NCBI RefSeq assembly: GCF_900110735.1
Contig: NZ_FOET01000003.1
Location: forward strand, 496,001 to 560,000
DNA from: Streptomyces radiopugnans
GTDB taxonomy: Bacteria > Actinomycetota > Actinomycetes > Streptomycetales > Streptomycetaceae
DNA: 64,000 bases
Direction of reading: 5' to 3'
In this document: positions 1 to 8,269 of the stretch, in pieces
Position numbering within the stretch: position 1 is the stretch's first letter
How the letters are laid out: each line of letters starts with the position of its first letter
Made by a program: the position numbers and the translations under genes
The notes under the pieces: generated by a model
What the model was told of the DNA's origin: nothing
What the model saw: only the letters and a program-made list of their open reading frames with translations
The model's database searches: none

Positions 1-637
1 CCTCCTCCTCCGTCACGCCCCAGTGGCCCGCGTAGCCCTGGCGCACCCGCTGGGCCATGGGGGTCTCGACGTACCCGGGGCAGACGGCGTTCACGGTGAT
101 GCCGCTCTTGGCCAGTTCCTTGCCGACGGCCTTGGTGAAGCCGACGACCCCGTGCTTGGAGGCGGAGTACGGCGCGGCGAGCTCGACGCCCTGCTTGCCG
201 CCGGTGGAGGCGATGTTGACGATCCGTCCCCAGCCGCCCTCCCGCATCCGGCCGTTCGCCAGCACCTCGCGGGTGACGCGGAAGGTGCCGTTGAGGTTGG
301 TGTCGATCACGTCCAGCCAGAGGTCGTCGGACATCTCGGCCGTGACCCCGCCGCCGCCCCGGCCGGCGTTGTTGACCAGGACGTCCACGCGCCCGTACTC
401 GCGCACCGCCGCGGCCACGGCGTCGCGCACCTGCTCGGTCGAGGAGACGTCGCACACCGCGCCCGAGACCTCCGCGCCCTCCGCACGGAGCCGCTTGACC
501 ATGGCCTTCACGCTCTCCCCGGAGCGCGCCACGCCGAACACCGCCATGCCCTGCCGGGCCAGCAGCTCGGTCACGGCGAGGCCGATACCGCTGGTGGCAC
601 CGGTGACGAAGGCGACCCGCCGTCCTGCGTCTGTCAT
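1..637 (-). CDS. ActIII-type polyketide ketoreductase (SDR), C-terminus cut by window edge
   Basis: Short-chain dehydrogenase that would reduce one carbonyl (C9 in the actinorhodin system) of the nascent poly-beta-ketone using NADPH. The visible 212 residues carry the nucleotide motif TGATSGIG at residues 12-19, NNAG at 89-92 and the catalytic triad Ser144, Tyr157, Lys161 in the contexts NIASTGG and PYSASK. These are the ActIII positions, and the PGG-like GGGG loop near residue 95 also fits. The ATG at 637-635 follows GGGAGA. About 50 C-terminal residues lie beyond base 1. It diverges from the SRPBCC gene at 848; a SARP-type promoter at 720-678 points into it. Assignment to the type II PKS ketoreductase family is firm; regiochemistry is inferred from the family. 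Confidence 0.95.
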   Translation of the reverse strand, partial: MTDAGRRVAFVTGATSGIGLAVTELLARQGMAVFGVARSGESVKAMVKRLRAEGAEVSGAVCDVSSTEQVRDAVAAAVREYGRVDVLVNNAGRGGGGVTAEMSDDLWLDVIDTNLNGTFRVTREVLANGRMREGGWGRIVNIASTGGKQGVELAAPYSASKHGVVGFTKAVGKELAKSGITVNAVCPGYVETPMAQRVRQGYAGHWGVTEEE

Positions 638-677
638 CGTGCTCTCCCGTTTCCGTGAGGTGGCTTGGGTGACGACG

Positions 678-720
678 ACCGTGACTCCTGCGCCTTGCGC
701 GGATCTCGATTCCCCCTCGA
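678..720 (-). promoter_or_regulatory. SARP-type promoter of the ketoreductase
   Basis: Read on the minus strand, heptamers TCGAGGG (720-714), TCGAGAT (709-703) and GCAAGGC (698-692) are spaced exactly 11 bp apart. They are followed after 8 bp by a -10-like CACGGT (683-678). This is the geometry of sites bound by SARP activators such as ActII-ORF4. Confidence 0.7.
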
Positions 721-760
721 ACCGGCCGGTGCGGCCCCGGGCGCGCGCCGGCCGGTTCTT

Positions 761-803
761 CGAGCCGGGCTCGACACCCCGTCGAGCCCGGACCGCGACG
801 GTG
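761..803 (+). promoter_or_regulatory. SARP-type promoter of the SRPBCC/monooxygenase pair
   Basis: Heptamers TCGAGCC (761-767), TCGACAC (772-778) and TCGAGCC (783-789) have an exact 11-bp period. A -10-like GACGGT (798-803) follows exactly 8 bp after the last heptamer. It lies back to back with the ketoreductase promoter. It is the clearest copy of the motif in the window. Confidence 0.8.
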
Positions 804-847
804 GTGCGCGTCCGATGTGCGCAAGACACGCAGCGAGGAGGCCCCAC

Positions 848-1330
848 ATGGCCGATCAGCCCGAGCAGTCAGTCCCGGACGTACGGAAGTCGGTGACGGT
901 GGCGGCCACGCCCGAGCACTGCTTCAAGGTCTTCACCGAGCGGCCCGAGGACTGGTGGCCGCCCACGCACGTCCTGCTGAAGAACGAGCGCGTCGGACTC
1001 GCCTTCGAGCCGGGCGAGGGCGGGCGCTACTACGAGTGGGACGCGGAGGGCAACGAGATCGACTGGGGGCGCGTCCTCACCTGGGAGCCTCCCCGCGGCC
1101 TCTCGATGACCTGGCGGATCGACGGCCGCTGGCAGTCCATCCCCGACGACGAGCGCGCCAGCGAGATCGAGGTGACGATCACCCCCGTCGACGCGGCCAC
1201 GACCAGGGTCGAACTGGCCCATGTGAAGCTGCACAAGCACGGCCCCGACGCGCAGGCGATCCACCGCGCGCTGGACGGCCCCAGCCCGGGCGAGACGCTC
1301 GAGCTGTTCGCGAAGGCCGTCCAGCGGTGA
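848..1330 (+). CDS. SRPBCC (AHSA1/START-like) domain protein, 160 aa
   Basis: A single SRPBCC helix-grip domain covers the whole protein, beginning with KSVTVAATPEHCFKVFTERPEDWW. Proteins of this fold in polyketide clusters act as cyclases/aromatases or bind hydrophobic ligands, but this one resembles the AHSA1 branch more than known PKS cyclases. The ATG at 848 follows GGAGG 6 bp upstream; the longer upstream frame is non-coding in character. The stop overlaps the GTG start of the next gene (GTGA at 1327-1330), so the two are translationally coupled. The transcript starts at the SARP-type promoter 761-803. The exact reaction cannot be told from sequence. Confidence 0.85.
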   Translation: MADQPEQSVPDVRKSVTVAATPEHCFKVFTERPEDWWPPTHVLLKNERVGLAFEPGEGGRYYEWDAEGNEIDWGRVLTWEPPRGLSMTWRIDGRWQSIPDDERASEIEVTITPVDAATTRVELAHVKLHKHGPDAQAIHRALDGPSPGETLELFAKAVQR

Positions 1331-2478
1331 CCGCCGGGACCGGGATCCGCCCCGCCGCCGGTGTGGCGGCGGGAGCGGAGGAACTGCGCGAACTCGCGGC
1401 CGGGCACGCGGCCGCGGCCGACGGCAGCGGCGCGCTCGCCCCCGAGGTCGTCGGCGCGGTGCGCTCGCACGGGTTCGCCCGGCACTTCGTACCCGCCGCG
1501 TGGGGCGGTGCCGAGGGGACGTTCGGCGAGCTGACCGGGGCTGTCCTCACGATCGCCCGGGGCTGCCCGGCCACCGCCTGGATCGCCTCGCTCACCGCCC
1601 ACTCGGCGCGGCTCGCGGCCCACCTCCCGCAGGAGGGACAGCGCGAGCTCTGGGGCGGCGGACCCGACACCGTCGTCGCCGCCGGCCTGCCCCCGGCGGG
1701 CCGGGCCGTCCCCGCGGACGGCGGATGGCGGCTGAGCGGAAGCTGGGGCTACGTCAGCGGCGTCGAGCACGCCGACTGGGTCCTGCTGTGCGCGATGGCA
1801 CCCGCTGCCGGAGGGCCCGCCGCCGGAGCGCCCGCCGGGGGCCCGCCCGCGATGCGCTTCTTCGCGGTGCGCAGGCAGGCGTGCACCGTCCACCCCACCT
1901 GGGACAGCATCGGTATGCGCGCCACCGGCAGCCACACCGTGGTGGTCGAGGACGTCCTGGTGCCCGAGCACCTGTCCTTCGACCGCATGGAGGTGCTCTC
2001 CGGGCGCAACGCGCACTCCGCCGGCGCCGTCCACAACGTCCCGCTGCCGGCCGCCGCGGGGCTGGCCTTCGCCGCCCCGGCGGCGGGCGCCGCGGCCGGG
2101 GCGCTGGACGCCTTCGCCGCCACGCTGACGGGGCGGCGGCGCACGCAGACGGCCGAGACGAAGCTGGTCCGCGCCTCCGGCCGGATCGACGCCGCCCGGC
2201 TCCTGATCGAGCGGAACGCCGCCACCGCCGACGGCGGCGTGTTCACCCGGGAACTCCTGGCCCACAGCGAGCGGAACGCCGCCACCGCCGCCGAACTCCT
2301 CACCGAGGCCGTGGACCTGCTGGTCCACGGAGCCGGGACCGGCGGCCTGGCGCCGGCGCAGCCCCTCCAGCGCTTCTGGCGGGACGTCACCGTGGCGGCC
2401 AGCCATGTGGCACTGCAGTACGACACCTCGGCACGCGGCAGCTACGCGACGGCGCTGCTCGGCCCGGCGCAGGGGTAG
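1327..2478 (+). CDS. Class D flavin-dependent monooxygenase (acyl-CoA dehydrogenase fold), 383 aa
   Basis: Acyl-CoA-dehydrogenase-like protein of the two-component monooxygenase group (HsaA, HpaB-like, ActVA-ORF5). These enzymes use reduced flavin from a partner reductase to hydroxylate aromatic substrates. Visible family features: the N-terminal helical domain with GFARHFVPAAWGG, CPATAWIASL near residue 80, the beta-domain segment with WGYVSGVEHADW, and the D-S-I-G-M-R-A-T-GSHTVVVEDVLVP stretch. GTG start at 1327 overlaps the upstream stop. A 22-bp direct repeat (2209-2230 and 2269-2290) encodes ERNAATA twice, 20 residues apart. A strong terminator follows at 2503. Likely role: ring hydroxylation or quinone formation on the polyketide. 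No flavin reductase is visible nearby. Confidence 0.85.
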   Translation: MTAGTGIRPAAGVAAGAEELRELAAGHAAAADGSGALAPEVVGAVRSHGFARHFVPAAWGGAEGTFGELTGAVLTIARGCPATAWIASLTAHSARLAAHLPQEGQRELWGGGPDTVVAAGLPPAGRAVPADGGWRLSGSWGYVSGVEHADWVLLCAMAPAAGGPAAGAPAGGPPAMRFFAVRRQACTVHPTWDSIGMRATGSHTVVVEDVLVPEHLSFDRMEVLSGRNAHSAGAVHNVPLPAAAGLAFAAPAAGAAAGALDAFAATLTGRRRTQTAETKLVRASGRIDAARLLIERNAATADGGVFTRELLAHSERNAATAAELLTEAVDLLVHGAGTGGLAPAQPLQRFWRDVTVAASHVALQYDTSARGSYATALLGPAQG

Positions 2479-2502
2479 CGGCGGGCGTCCGCCGGTACGG
2501 CC

Positions 2503-2540
2503 GGAGGGGGCCGGGGTCCGTTCGGACCCCGGCCCCCTCC
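2503..2540. terminator. Strong hairpin between convergent genes
   Basis: Perfect 18-bp inverted repeat (2503-2520 with 2523-2540) with a 2-base centre. It lies between the convergent monooxygenase and ferredoxin reductase genes and probably terminates transcription from both sides. Confidence 0.85.
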
Positions 2541-2657
2541 GCGTTCCACTCCGGCGGTCGCCGGCTGTTCTCCTGCCGTGCCCGGCCGTTGCGCGCGGCC
2601 GCTGCGTACGACCGGTTCCGCGCCGCCCGGTCCGGGAGGGACGGACGGCGCGGTGGA

Positions 2658-3944
2658 TCAGGCCGGCTGCCGCGACCTGCCCTGGTACTCCTTCAGATCG
2701 AAACCGGGACGCGCCGCCTCCCCGGGGGAGAGGCCGGCGCCCCCCGCCGCCAGGAGCCGGCGGACGATCATGTGGTCCGCGGGCCGGCCGGCCGACTCGG
2801 CGCCCAGCAGCCGCTCCCCGCGGAAGCACAGCACCGAGAAGCGGCCGCCGGAGGGGTCCCCCACGGTCACCGCGCGGTCGTGCCCGTCGGTGATCCCCGC
2901 GATCTGCAGCCTGGTCGCGTACTGCTCCGTCCAGAACCACGGAACGGCCTCGTACGGCGCCGGATCCCCGCAGATCGCCGCGGCGGCGCAGCGGGCCTGG
3001 TCGGAGGCGTTCTGCACCGACTCCAGGCGCAACTGCCGGCCGTAGCGCGCGCTGGGGAAGCGGGCGCAGTCCCCGATCGCGTGGATCGCCGGATCGCTGG
3101 TGCGCAGCCACCGGTCGACGAGGATGCCGTCGCCGACCTCCAGACCGGCGGCGGCGGCGAGTTCGGCGCCGGGCCGCACCCCTACGCCGAACACCACCAG
3201 ATCGGCCTGCACACGCTCCCCGCCGTCCAGTTCCGCCACCCTCACATGCCCGGAGGCGTCGCCTCGCAGGGCCGCCACCTCGCGGCGCAGGAGGACCCGG
3301 ACGCCCTGCCGCAGATGCTCCGCGCGCAGGTGCTCCGACATGCCGGGGCTCAGGGCGCGGGCCATCAGCCGCGGCCCCACCTCCACCACCGTGGCCTCCA
3401 GCCCCATCCCCCTTGCGGTCGCGGCCAGTTCGAGGCCGACGAAGCCGCCGCCGACGACCAGCAGGTGCCCGCCCTCGCGCAGGGTCCCGCGCAGGGCCTC
3501 CCGCAGGGCCGCGGCGTCGGCCAGACCGCGCAGGGTCATGACCCCGTCCAGGTCCGCGCCGGGCACGGGGAGCCGCCGGGGGCGGGCGCCGGTGGCCAGG
3601 ACGAGCCGGTCGTAGGACAGCCGTGTGCCCGAGTCCAGTACGACGGACCGCTCCTCGGGGTCGATCCGCGCGGCCCGGTCGCCGAGCACCAGGTCGATCC
3701 CCTGGTCCGCGTAGGAGGAGGCGGGCAGCAGTTCCAGGTCCCCGGCGTCCACCGTGCCGCCGAGGTAGCCCTTGGACAGGGGCGGGCGCCGGTAGGGGAG
3801 TGCCTCCTCCTCCCCCACCAGGGTGATGCGGCCGGAGAAGCCGCGGCCGCGCAGGGCCGCGGCCGTGTCCGCACCGGCCTGTCCCGCCCCGACGATGACG
3901 ACGGACGACACCGGGGGTGCCGGGGGCGCCGGAGACCCTGCCAT
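2658..3944 (-). CDS. FAD-dependent ferredoxin reductase, 428 aa
   Basis: NAD(P)H:ferredoxin reductase of the putidaredoxin-reductase type. The N-terminal FAD motif reads VVIVGAGQAGADTA, followed by YRRPPLSKGYL. The second Rossmann motif (NADH) is LLVVGGGFVGLELAATARGMG, and the C-terminal FAD contact is HAIGDCA. Its ATG (3944) overlaps the ferredoxin stop as ATGA, so it is translationally coupled to that gene. With the ferredoxin and P450 upstream it forms a complete class I electron chain: NAD(P)H to reductase to [2Fe-2S] ferredoxin to P450. Having all three in one operon is less common in Streptomyces, where the partners are often elsewhere. Confidence 0.95.
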   Translation of the reverse strand: MAGSPAPPAPPVSSVVIVGAGQAGADTAAALRGRGFSGRITLVGEEEALPYRRPPLSKGYLGGTVDAGDLELLPASSYADQGIDLVLGDRAARIDPEERSVVLDSGTRLSYDRLVLATGARPRRLPVPGADLDGVMTLRGLADAAALREALRGTLREGGHLLVVGGGFVGLELAATARGMGLEATVVEVGPRLMARALSPGMSEHLRAEHLRQGVRVLLRREVAALRGDASGHVRVAELDGGERVQADLVVFGVGVRPGAELAAAAGLEVGDGILVDRWLRTSDPAIHAIGDCARFPSARYGRQLRLESVQNASDQARCAAAAICGDPAPYEAVPWFWTEQYATRLQIAGITDGHDRAVTVGDPSGGRFSVLCFRGERLLGAESAGRPADHMIVRRLLAAGGAGLSPGEAARPGFDLKEYQGRSRQPA

Positions 3945-4267
3945 CAGGACTGGGCCTCCGGCAGGTGCACCACCAGGCCGTCGATCTCGTCGGTGACGGG
4001 CAGCTGGCAGCTCAGCCGGCTGTTGGGGCGGCGGGGGCACGCCGTCCCGTACAGCACGTCGTCCTCGGACTCGTGCATCGGCGGCAGCGGCAGGGTGTTG
4101 GCCTCGTCGACGTAGACGTGGCAGGTGCCGCACTGGGCCGAACCGCCGCACTGGGCCTCGATGCCGTCGATGTTGTTGATCTTCGCCCCGCGCATCACCG
4201 TGTTCGGGGACGGGACGTCGACCACGGTGTCGGTGCCGTTGGGGTGCTTGTAGGTGATCTTGGCCAT
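3944..4267 (-). CDS. [2Fe-2S] ferredoxin, adrenodoxin/putidaredoxin type, 107 aa
   Basis: Small vertebrate-type [2Fe-2S] ferredoxin. Cluster ligands are seen as C-x5-C-x2-C (AQCGGSAQCGTCHVYV, about residues 40-48) plus a distal Cys in RLSCQL near residue 87. The ATG at 4267 follows a strong GAGGAGAG. It lies 69 bp downstream of the P450 and overlaps the reductase by 4 bp. It is the expected direct electron donor to the P450 at 5566. Confidence 0.95.
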   Translation of the reverse strand: MAKITYKHPNGTDTVVDVPSPNTVMRGAKINNIDGIEAQCGGSAQCGTCHVYVDEANTLPLPPMHESEDDVLYGTACPRRPNSRLSCQLPVTDEIDGLVVHLPEAQS

Positions 4268-4336
4268 GGATCTCTCCTCGGGCTCGTCGGACTCGACTCG
4301 TCGGGCTGTCGCCGGTGTGCGCGGGACCGCGGTGGG

Positions 4337-5566
4337 TCACCAGGCGACCGGCAGCTCCCACAGGCCGTAGATGACCGCGCCCTCCTTGCGGGGGATCTCC
4401 AGGAAGGGCTTGGCCAGCCGGAGCGTCGGGATGCGGTGGAACAACCTGCTCCACACGATCTCCAGCTCCAGGCGGGCCAGGTCCGCGCCGATGCAGTGGT
4501 GCACGCCGTGACCGAAGCCCAGGTGCTTGCGGCTGCCGCGGCTGAGGATGACCTTGTCGGGCTCCGGGAAGACCTCCGGGTCGCGGTTGGCGGCCATCCC
4601 CAGGCAGAGGATGCCGTCGCCCTTGCGGATGACCTTGCCGCCGATCTCGATGTCGTCCAGGGCGACGCGGGGGACGGCGGTGTCGCCGATGGTGGCGATC
4701 CGGATCAGCTCGTCGACCGCGGGCTTGACCAGGTCCGGGTCCGCCTTGAGCTGTTCGAGCTGGTCGGGGTTCTCCAGCAGGCAGGCGGTGCCCAGGGAGA
4801 TCTGGCTCGCGGTGGTCTCGTGGCCGCCGTTCATCAGCAGCCGGACCATGTTGAACAGGTCGCGGTCGGTGTACTCCTCGCCGGAGGAGGCGTAGTCGGC
4901 CATCGCCCTGCTGAGCAGGTCGTCGCCCGGCTCGCGCTTCTTGAGCTGGATGAGGTCGTCGACGTAGGCGTTGACCTCCACGATGGCCGCCTGGCGCTCC
5001 TCGGCCGAGCTGTGGCCGCCCAGCAGCGCGGTGCCGTGCTTGATGAAGAAGTCGTGCTTGTCCTGGGGGATGCCCAGCAGTTCGCAGATGACGGTCATCG
5101 GCACGGCGAGCGAGAACACCCGGTGCATGTCGACGGGCGGGGACATCGACAGCATCTTGTCGATGTGCTCGTCGACGATCTCCTCGATCCGCGGGCGCAG
5201 CTTGCGCACCTGCCGGCTGGTGAAGGTGAGGGCGGCCTTGCGCCGGGTGTTGACGTGCTCCTGGCCGTCGTAGCCGATGAACGAGGTCTCGGTGCGGAAC
5301 TCGGGCGGAGCGATGAAGTAGAAGGGGAAGTTCGCGTGCTTGCGCGAGGCACTGACCCTGGGGTCGGTCAGCAGCTGGCGGATGGTGTGGTAGCCGGTGA
5401 CCGTCCAGATGCGCAGACCGGAGCCCGTCAGGGTGACCTGGGAGACGTCCTCCTGGACCATCTCCGTGTACTCGGGCGGCGGGCTGAAGGGGCAGGCGCG
5501 CTGGTAGGGGAAGGTCTTGGCCTCGGTCTCGGCTTCGCCGCCGGTTTCGATCGCGCTGGTGGTCAT
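4337..5566 (-). CDS. Cytochrome P450, 409 aa
   Basis: Bacterial cytochrome P450 (CYP105/107-like layout). The heme-binding loop FGHGVHHCIG has the axial Cys at residue 358. The I-helix oxygen-activating motif reads NGGHETTA, and the K-helix ExxR is in VDELIRI. Length matches soluble actinobacterial P450s. The ATG at 5566 follows AGGAGGA. It heads a P450-ferredoxin-reductase operon read from a SARP-type promoter at 5686-5655, so it belongs to the polyketide regulon. Possible reactions are hydroxylation or epoxidation of the polyketide or its side chain; the substrate is not deducible. Confidence 0.95.
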   Translation of the reverse strand: MTTSAIETGGEAETEAKTFPYQRACPFSPPPEYTEMVQEDVSQVTLTGSGLRIWTVTGYHTIRQLLTDPRVSASRKHANFPFYFIAPPEFRTETSFIGYDGQEHVNTRRKAALTFTSRQVRKLRPRIEEIVDEHIDKMLSMSPPVDMHRVFSLAVPMTVICELLGIPQDKHDFFIKHGTALLGGHSSAEERQAAIVEVNAYVDDLIQLKKREPGDDLLSRAMADYASSGEEYTDRDLFNMVRLLMNGGHETTASQISLGTACLLENPDQLEQLKADPDLVKPAVDELIRIATIGDTAVPRVALDDIEIGGKVIRKGDGILCLGMAANRDPEVFPEPDKVILSRGSRKHLGFGHGVHHCIGADLARLELEIVWSRLFHRIPTLRLAKPFLEIPRKEGAVIYGLWELPVAW

Positions 5567-5654
5567 CCGGGGTTCCTCCTGCTGATCAGCTGGCTGACGG
5601 CCTTCCCGCCCTTCCGTCGCGGTGACGGGCGGCAGCGGGAAGACGGGTGCGCCG

Positions 5655-5686
5655 AGGCTAGGGACGGCGGCTAGGGCACAGGTCGA
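5655..5686 (-). promoter_or_regulatory. SARP-type promoter of the P450 operon
   Basis: On the minus strand TCGACCT (5686-5680) and CCTAGCC (5675-5669) are 11 bp apart. TAGCCT (5660-5655) follows after 8 bp. CTAG, normally rare in Streptomyces, recurs in several of these promoters. Confidence 0.6.
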
Positions 5687-5707
5687 ATCGCGGCGGACGG
5701 TCCGCCC

Positions 5708-5735
5708 GTACCGCCCGCGCCCGCACGGGCGGTAC
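5708..5735. promoter_or_regulatory. Inverted repeat between divergent promoters
   Basis: GTACCGCCCG (5708-5717) and its exact complement (5726-5735) are separated by 8 bases. They sit between the P450 and racemase promoters, as an operator or an insulating hairpin would. Confidence 0.4.
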
Positions 5736-5744
5736 GAGGCCGGC

Positions 5745-5776
5745 TCAAGGGCGGCTGCAGAAGGGGTTCCTAGCTT
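5745..5776 (+). promoter_or_regulatory. SARP-type promoter of the racemase gene, leaderless layout
   Basis: TCAAGGG (5745-5751) and TGCAGAA (5756-5762) have an 11-bp period. The -10 box TAGCTT (5771-5776) follows after 8 bp. The ATG at 5784 lies only 7 bp beyond the -10, so the mRNA probably begins at or next to the start codon. This agrees with the absence of a ribosome binding site. Confidence 0.6.
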
Positions 5777-5783
5777 CGCGGCC

Positions 5784-6944
5784 ATGGAGACAGACACCGG
5801 CGGCGGACCGCTGAGCGGGCTGCGGATCCTGGAACTGGCCGCCATCGGCCCCGCGCCCTTCGCCTGCATGGTGCTGGCCGACCTGGGGGCCGAGGTGATC
5901 CGGGTCGACCGGCCCGGCGGCGACCGGCCGTTCGGGAGCTGGCACCGGGTGCTCGACCGGGGCCGCCGGTCGGTCGCCCTGGACCTGAAGGACCCCGCGG
6001 CCGCGGAAGCGCTGATGCGGCTCGTGGAGCGCTCCGACGTCCTGGTGGAGGGCTTCCGCCCGGGCGTCGCCGAGCGGCTGGGCGTCGGACCGCAGGAGTG
6101 CCGCGCCCGCAATCCGCGCCTGGTGTACGCCCGGATGACCGGCTGGGGGCAGACCGGCCCGCTGGCCGCCGCGCCCGGGCACGACATCAACTACATCGCG
6201 CTGACCGGCGCCCTGGACGCCGTCGGACGGGCCGGCGGCCCGCCCGTACCGCCCCTGAACCTCCTCGGGGACTTCGCCGGCGGTGGGCTGCCGCTGGCCG
6301 TGGGGATCCTGGCGGCGCTGCACGAGCGGCAGCGCTCCGGGCTCGGGCAGGTGGTGGACGCCGCGATCGTGGACGGCACCGCGTCGCTGCTGGGCATGCT
6401 GACGGCGATGACCGGGGCCGGCCGGTGGAGCCCGGAGCGGGGCGGCAACCTGCTCGACACCGGCGCCCCCTTCTACGACGTCTACGAGTGCGCCGACGGC
6501 GGCCACATGGCGGTCGGGGCCCTGGAGGAACGGTTCTACCTGGAGTTCCTGGCAGGACTCGGCCTGGACCCGGAGGAGTTGCCCGACCGCGGCGATCCGG
6601 GCGAATGGCCCGCCCTGCGAAGGGAGTTCGCGCGCCGCTTCGCGTCCCGGACCAGGCGGGAGTGGACGGAGGCCTTCGACGGCACCCAGGCGTGCGTGAC
6701 CCCCGTGCTGACCCTGGCGGAAGCGGCCGGGCACCCACACAACCAGGCCCGGGGCACGTACCGCGAGGCCGGCGGGCTGCTCCAGCCCGCACCCGCGCCG
6801 CGGTTCGGCCGGACGGCGGCGCGGCTGCCGGGCCCGGCGCCGCGCTGCGGTGAGCACACCCGGGAGGTCCTGGCCGAAAGCGGACTGCCCGAGGCGGAGA
6901 TCGGACGGCTGCTGCCGTCCCCGCCGACTCGACCGGGGCTGTAG
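5784..6944 (+). CDS. Alpha-methylacyl-CoA racemase (CoA-transferase family III), 386 aa
   Basis: Family III CoA-transferase fold, closest by motif to alpha-methylacyl-CoA racemases, which epimerise 2-methyl-branched acyl-CoAs. The racemase catalytic set is recognisable: His in PGHDINYIALTG, Asp in NLLGDFAGGGLP, and Glu in VGALEERFY, plus the signature DRGRRSVALDLKD. N-terminal GLRILELAAIGPAPFACMVLADLGAEVIRVDR is typical. The start at 5784 fits the leaderless promoter. In this cluster it could set or scramble the configuration of a 2-methyl-branched starter or side-chain acyl-CoA. A simple CoA-transferase activity cannot be excluded. Confidence 0.88.
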   Translation: METDTGGGPLSGLRILELAAIGPAPFACMVLADLGAEVIRVDRPGGDRPFGSWHRVLDRGRRSVALDLKDPAAAEALMRLVERSDVLVEGFRPGVAERLGVGPQECRARNPRLVYARMTGWGQTGPLAAAPGHDINYIALTGALDAVGRAGGPPVPPLNLLGDFAGGGLPLAVGILAALHERQRSGLGQVVDAAIVDGTASLLGMLTAMTGAGRWSPERGGNLLDTGAPFYDVYECADGGHMAVGALEERFYLEFLAGLGLDPEELPDRGDPGEWPALRREFARRFASRTRREWTEAFDGTQACVTPVLTLAEAAGHPHNQARGTYREAGGLLQPAPAPRFGRTAARLPGPAPRCGEHTREVLAESGLPEAEIGRLLPSPPTRPGL

Positions 6945-6960
6945 CCGCTCCTTCTAGCTT
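6929..6960 (+). promoter_or_regulatory. SARP-type promoter of the epoxide hydrolase
   Basis: TCGACCG (6929-6935) and TGTAGCC (6940-6946) are 11 bp apart. TAGCTT (6955-6960) follows after 8 bp. The second heptamer overlaps the stop codon of the racemase gene. Confidence 0.6.
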
Positions 6961-7038
6961 CCCCGTACGAGAAGCCGTGACGAGACGCCGTGACGAGGGC
7001 CGCACCGGAAGAGGCCGCGGCGGAGAGGAGGCGGAAGG

Positions 7039-8160
7039 GTGAACGCAGTGATCGAGCCCTACCGGGTGGAGATCCCGCAGGCGGCTCTGGACGACCTGCG
7101 CCGGCGATTGGCCGGAACCCGCTGGCCGGACGCGGAGACCGTGGACGACTGGTCCCAGGGCGCCCCGCTGGAGCAGGTCCGGGAGCTGTGCCGGTACTGG
7201 GCCGAGGAGTACGACTGGCGGGCCACCGAGGCGCGGCTGAACGCGCTGCCGCAGTTCCGCACCGAGATCGGCGGCGTGGGCATCCACTTCCTGCACGTGC
7301 GCTCACCCCACCCGGGGAGCACACCGCTGCTGATGACCCACGGGTGGCCCAGCTCGGTGGTGGAGTTCCTCGACATCATCACCGCGCTCACCGACCCGGA
7401 GGACCCGGCGGACGCCTTCGACGTCGTCTGCCCCTCCCTGCCCGGCCACGGGTTCAGCGACCGGCCGGAGGGCACCGGCTGGACGGTCCAGCGCACCGCC
7501 GAGGCCTGGGCGGAGCTGATGGCCCGGCTCGGCCACGACCGGTACATCGCCCACGGCGGCGACTGGGGCTCATGGGTCTCGGCCGCGCTGGGCAGCACCG
7601 ACGCCGGGCACCTGGCCGGCATCCACCTCACCATGCCCCTGGCCAGGCCCCCGGAGCGGGAGGTCGAGCTGGACGAGCGGGACCGGGCCGCCATGGCGCG
7701 CATGGCCGGGTTCGGGAAGAACCGCTCCGGCTACGCCGCCATCCAGGGCACGCGCCCCCAGACGCTCGGCTACGGGCTGGCCGACTCGCCGGCCGCGCAG
7801 CTCGCCTGGATCACCGACAGGTTCTGGGAGTGGGCCGACCACGACGGCGACCTGGAGAAGGCCGTGCCGCGCGACCGGCTGCTGGACATCGTCACGACGT
7901 ACTGGCTCACCAACACCGGGACCTCCTCGGCCCGGCTGTTCTGGGAGAGCTTCGACAAGGAGCCGATGCGCCCGACGGACGTGCCCACCGGGTGCTCGGT
8001 CTTCCCCAAGGACGCCTGGCTGCCCCGGGCGTGGGCCCGCGAGCGCTTCACCGACCTGCGCCACTGGCGCGACCTGGAGGACGGCGGCCACTTCCCGGCC
8101 CTGGAGCGGCCCGAGGTCCTGGCCGCCGAACTCCGCACCTTCCGCCGCACCCTGCGCTGA
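7039..8160 (+). CDS. Epoxide hydrolase (alpha/beta hydrolase, EHN domain), 373 aa
   Basis: Microsomal-type epoxide hydrolase. The N-terminal EHN domain (residues 1-105, with RRRLAGTRWPD and WAEEYDWRATEARLN) precedes the alpha/beta hydrolase core. Catalytic residues are visible: oxyanion HGWP (101-104), nucleophile Asp175 in HGGDWGSW, and base His351 in EDGGHFPALERP. GTG start at 7039 follows GGAGAGGAGG. It would open an epoxide by water via an alkyl-enzyme ester. In aromatic polyketide clusters such enzymes shape an epoxide-bearing ring or side chain, or protect the producer. The gene lies in the SARP regulon. Confidence 0.92.
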   Translation: MNAVIEPYRVEIPQAALDDLRRRLAGTRWPDAETVDDWSQGAPLEQVRELCRYWAEEYDWRATEARLNALPQFRTEIGGVGIHFLHVRSPHPGSTPLLMTHGWPSSVVEFLDIITALTDPEDPADAFDVVCPSLPGHGFSDRPEGTGWTVQRTAEAWAELMARLGHDRYIAHGGDWGSWVSAALGSTDAGHLAGIHLTMPLARPPEREVELDERDRAAMARMAGFGKNRSGYAAIQGTRPQTLGYGLADSPAAQLAWITDRFWEWADHDGDLEKAVPRDRLLDIVTTYWLTNTGTSSARLFWESFDKEPMRPTDVPTGCSVFPKDAWLPRAWARERFTDLRHWRDLEDGGHFPALERPEVLAAELRTFRRTLR

Positions 8161-8224
8161 CGTGCGGCGGAGTACCGAACTCCCCCACACCGCGGTCCCG
8201 GCCGCGTCCACCCCCCCATGCAAA

Positions 8225-8243
8225 GGCGCCGGGAACCGGCGCC
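8225..8243. repeat. Small hairpin upstream of secreted-protein gene
   Basis: GGCGCCGG, three bases, then its exact complement, 27 bp upstream of the GTG start at 8270. It could be an attenuator or a processing hairpin between the epoxide hydrolase and the secreted protein gene. Confidence 0.4.
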
Positions 8244-8269
8244 GCCGAACAGAGAGAACGGGGAACACC

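Noticed and set aside
23..896. Plus-strand open frames across the ketoreductase region
   Set aside because: They are antisense shadows in GC-rich DNA; the minus-strand frame carries the full SDR motif set.
2209..2290. 22-bp direct repeat in the flavin monooxygenase as a functional element
   Set aside because: In-frame duplication encoding ERNAATA; most likely a simple internal repeat.
3917..5674. Long plus-strand frame opposite the P450 operon
   Set aside because: Low-complexity shadow of the P450 and ferredoxin genes, without family motifs or a ribosome site.
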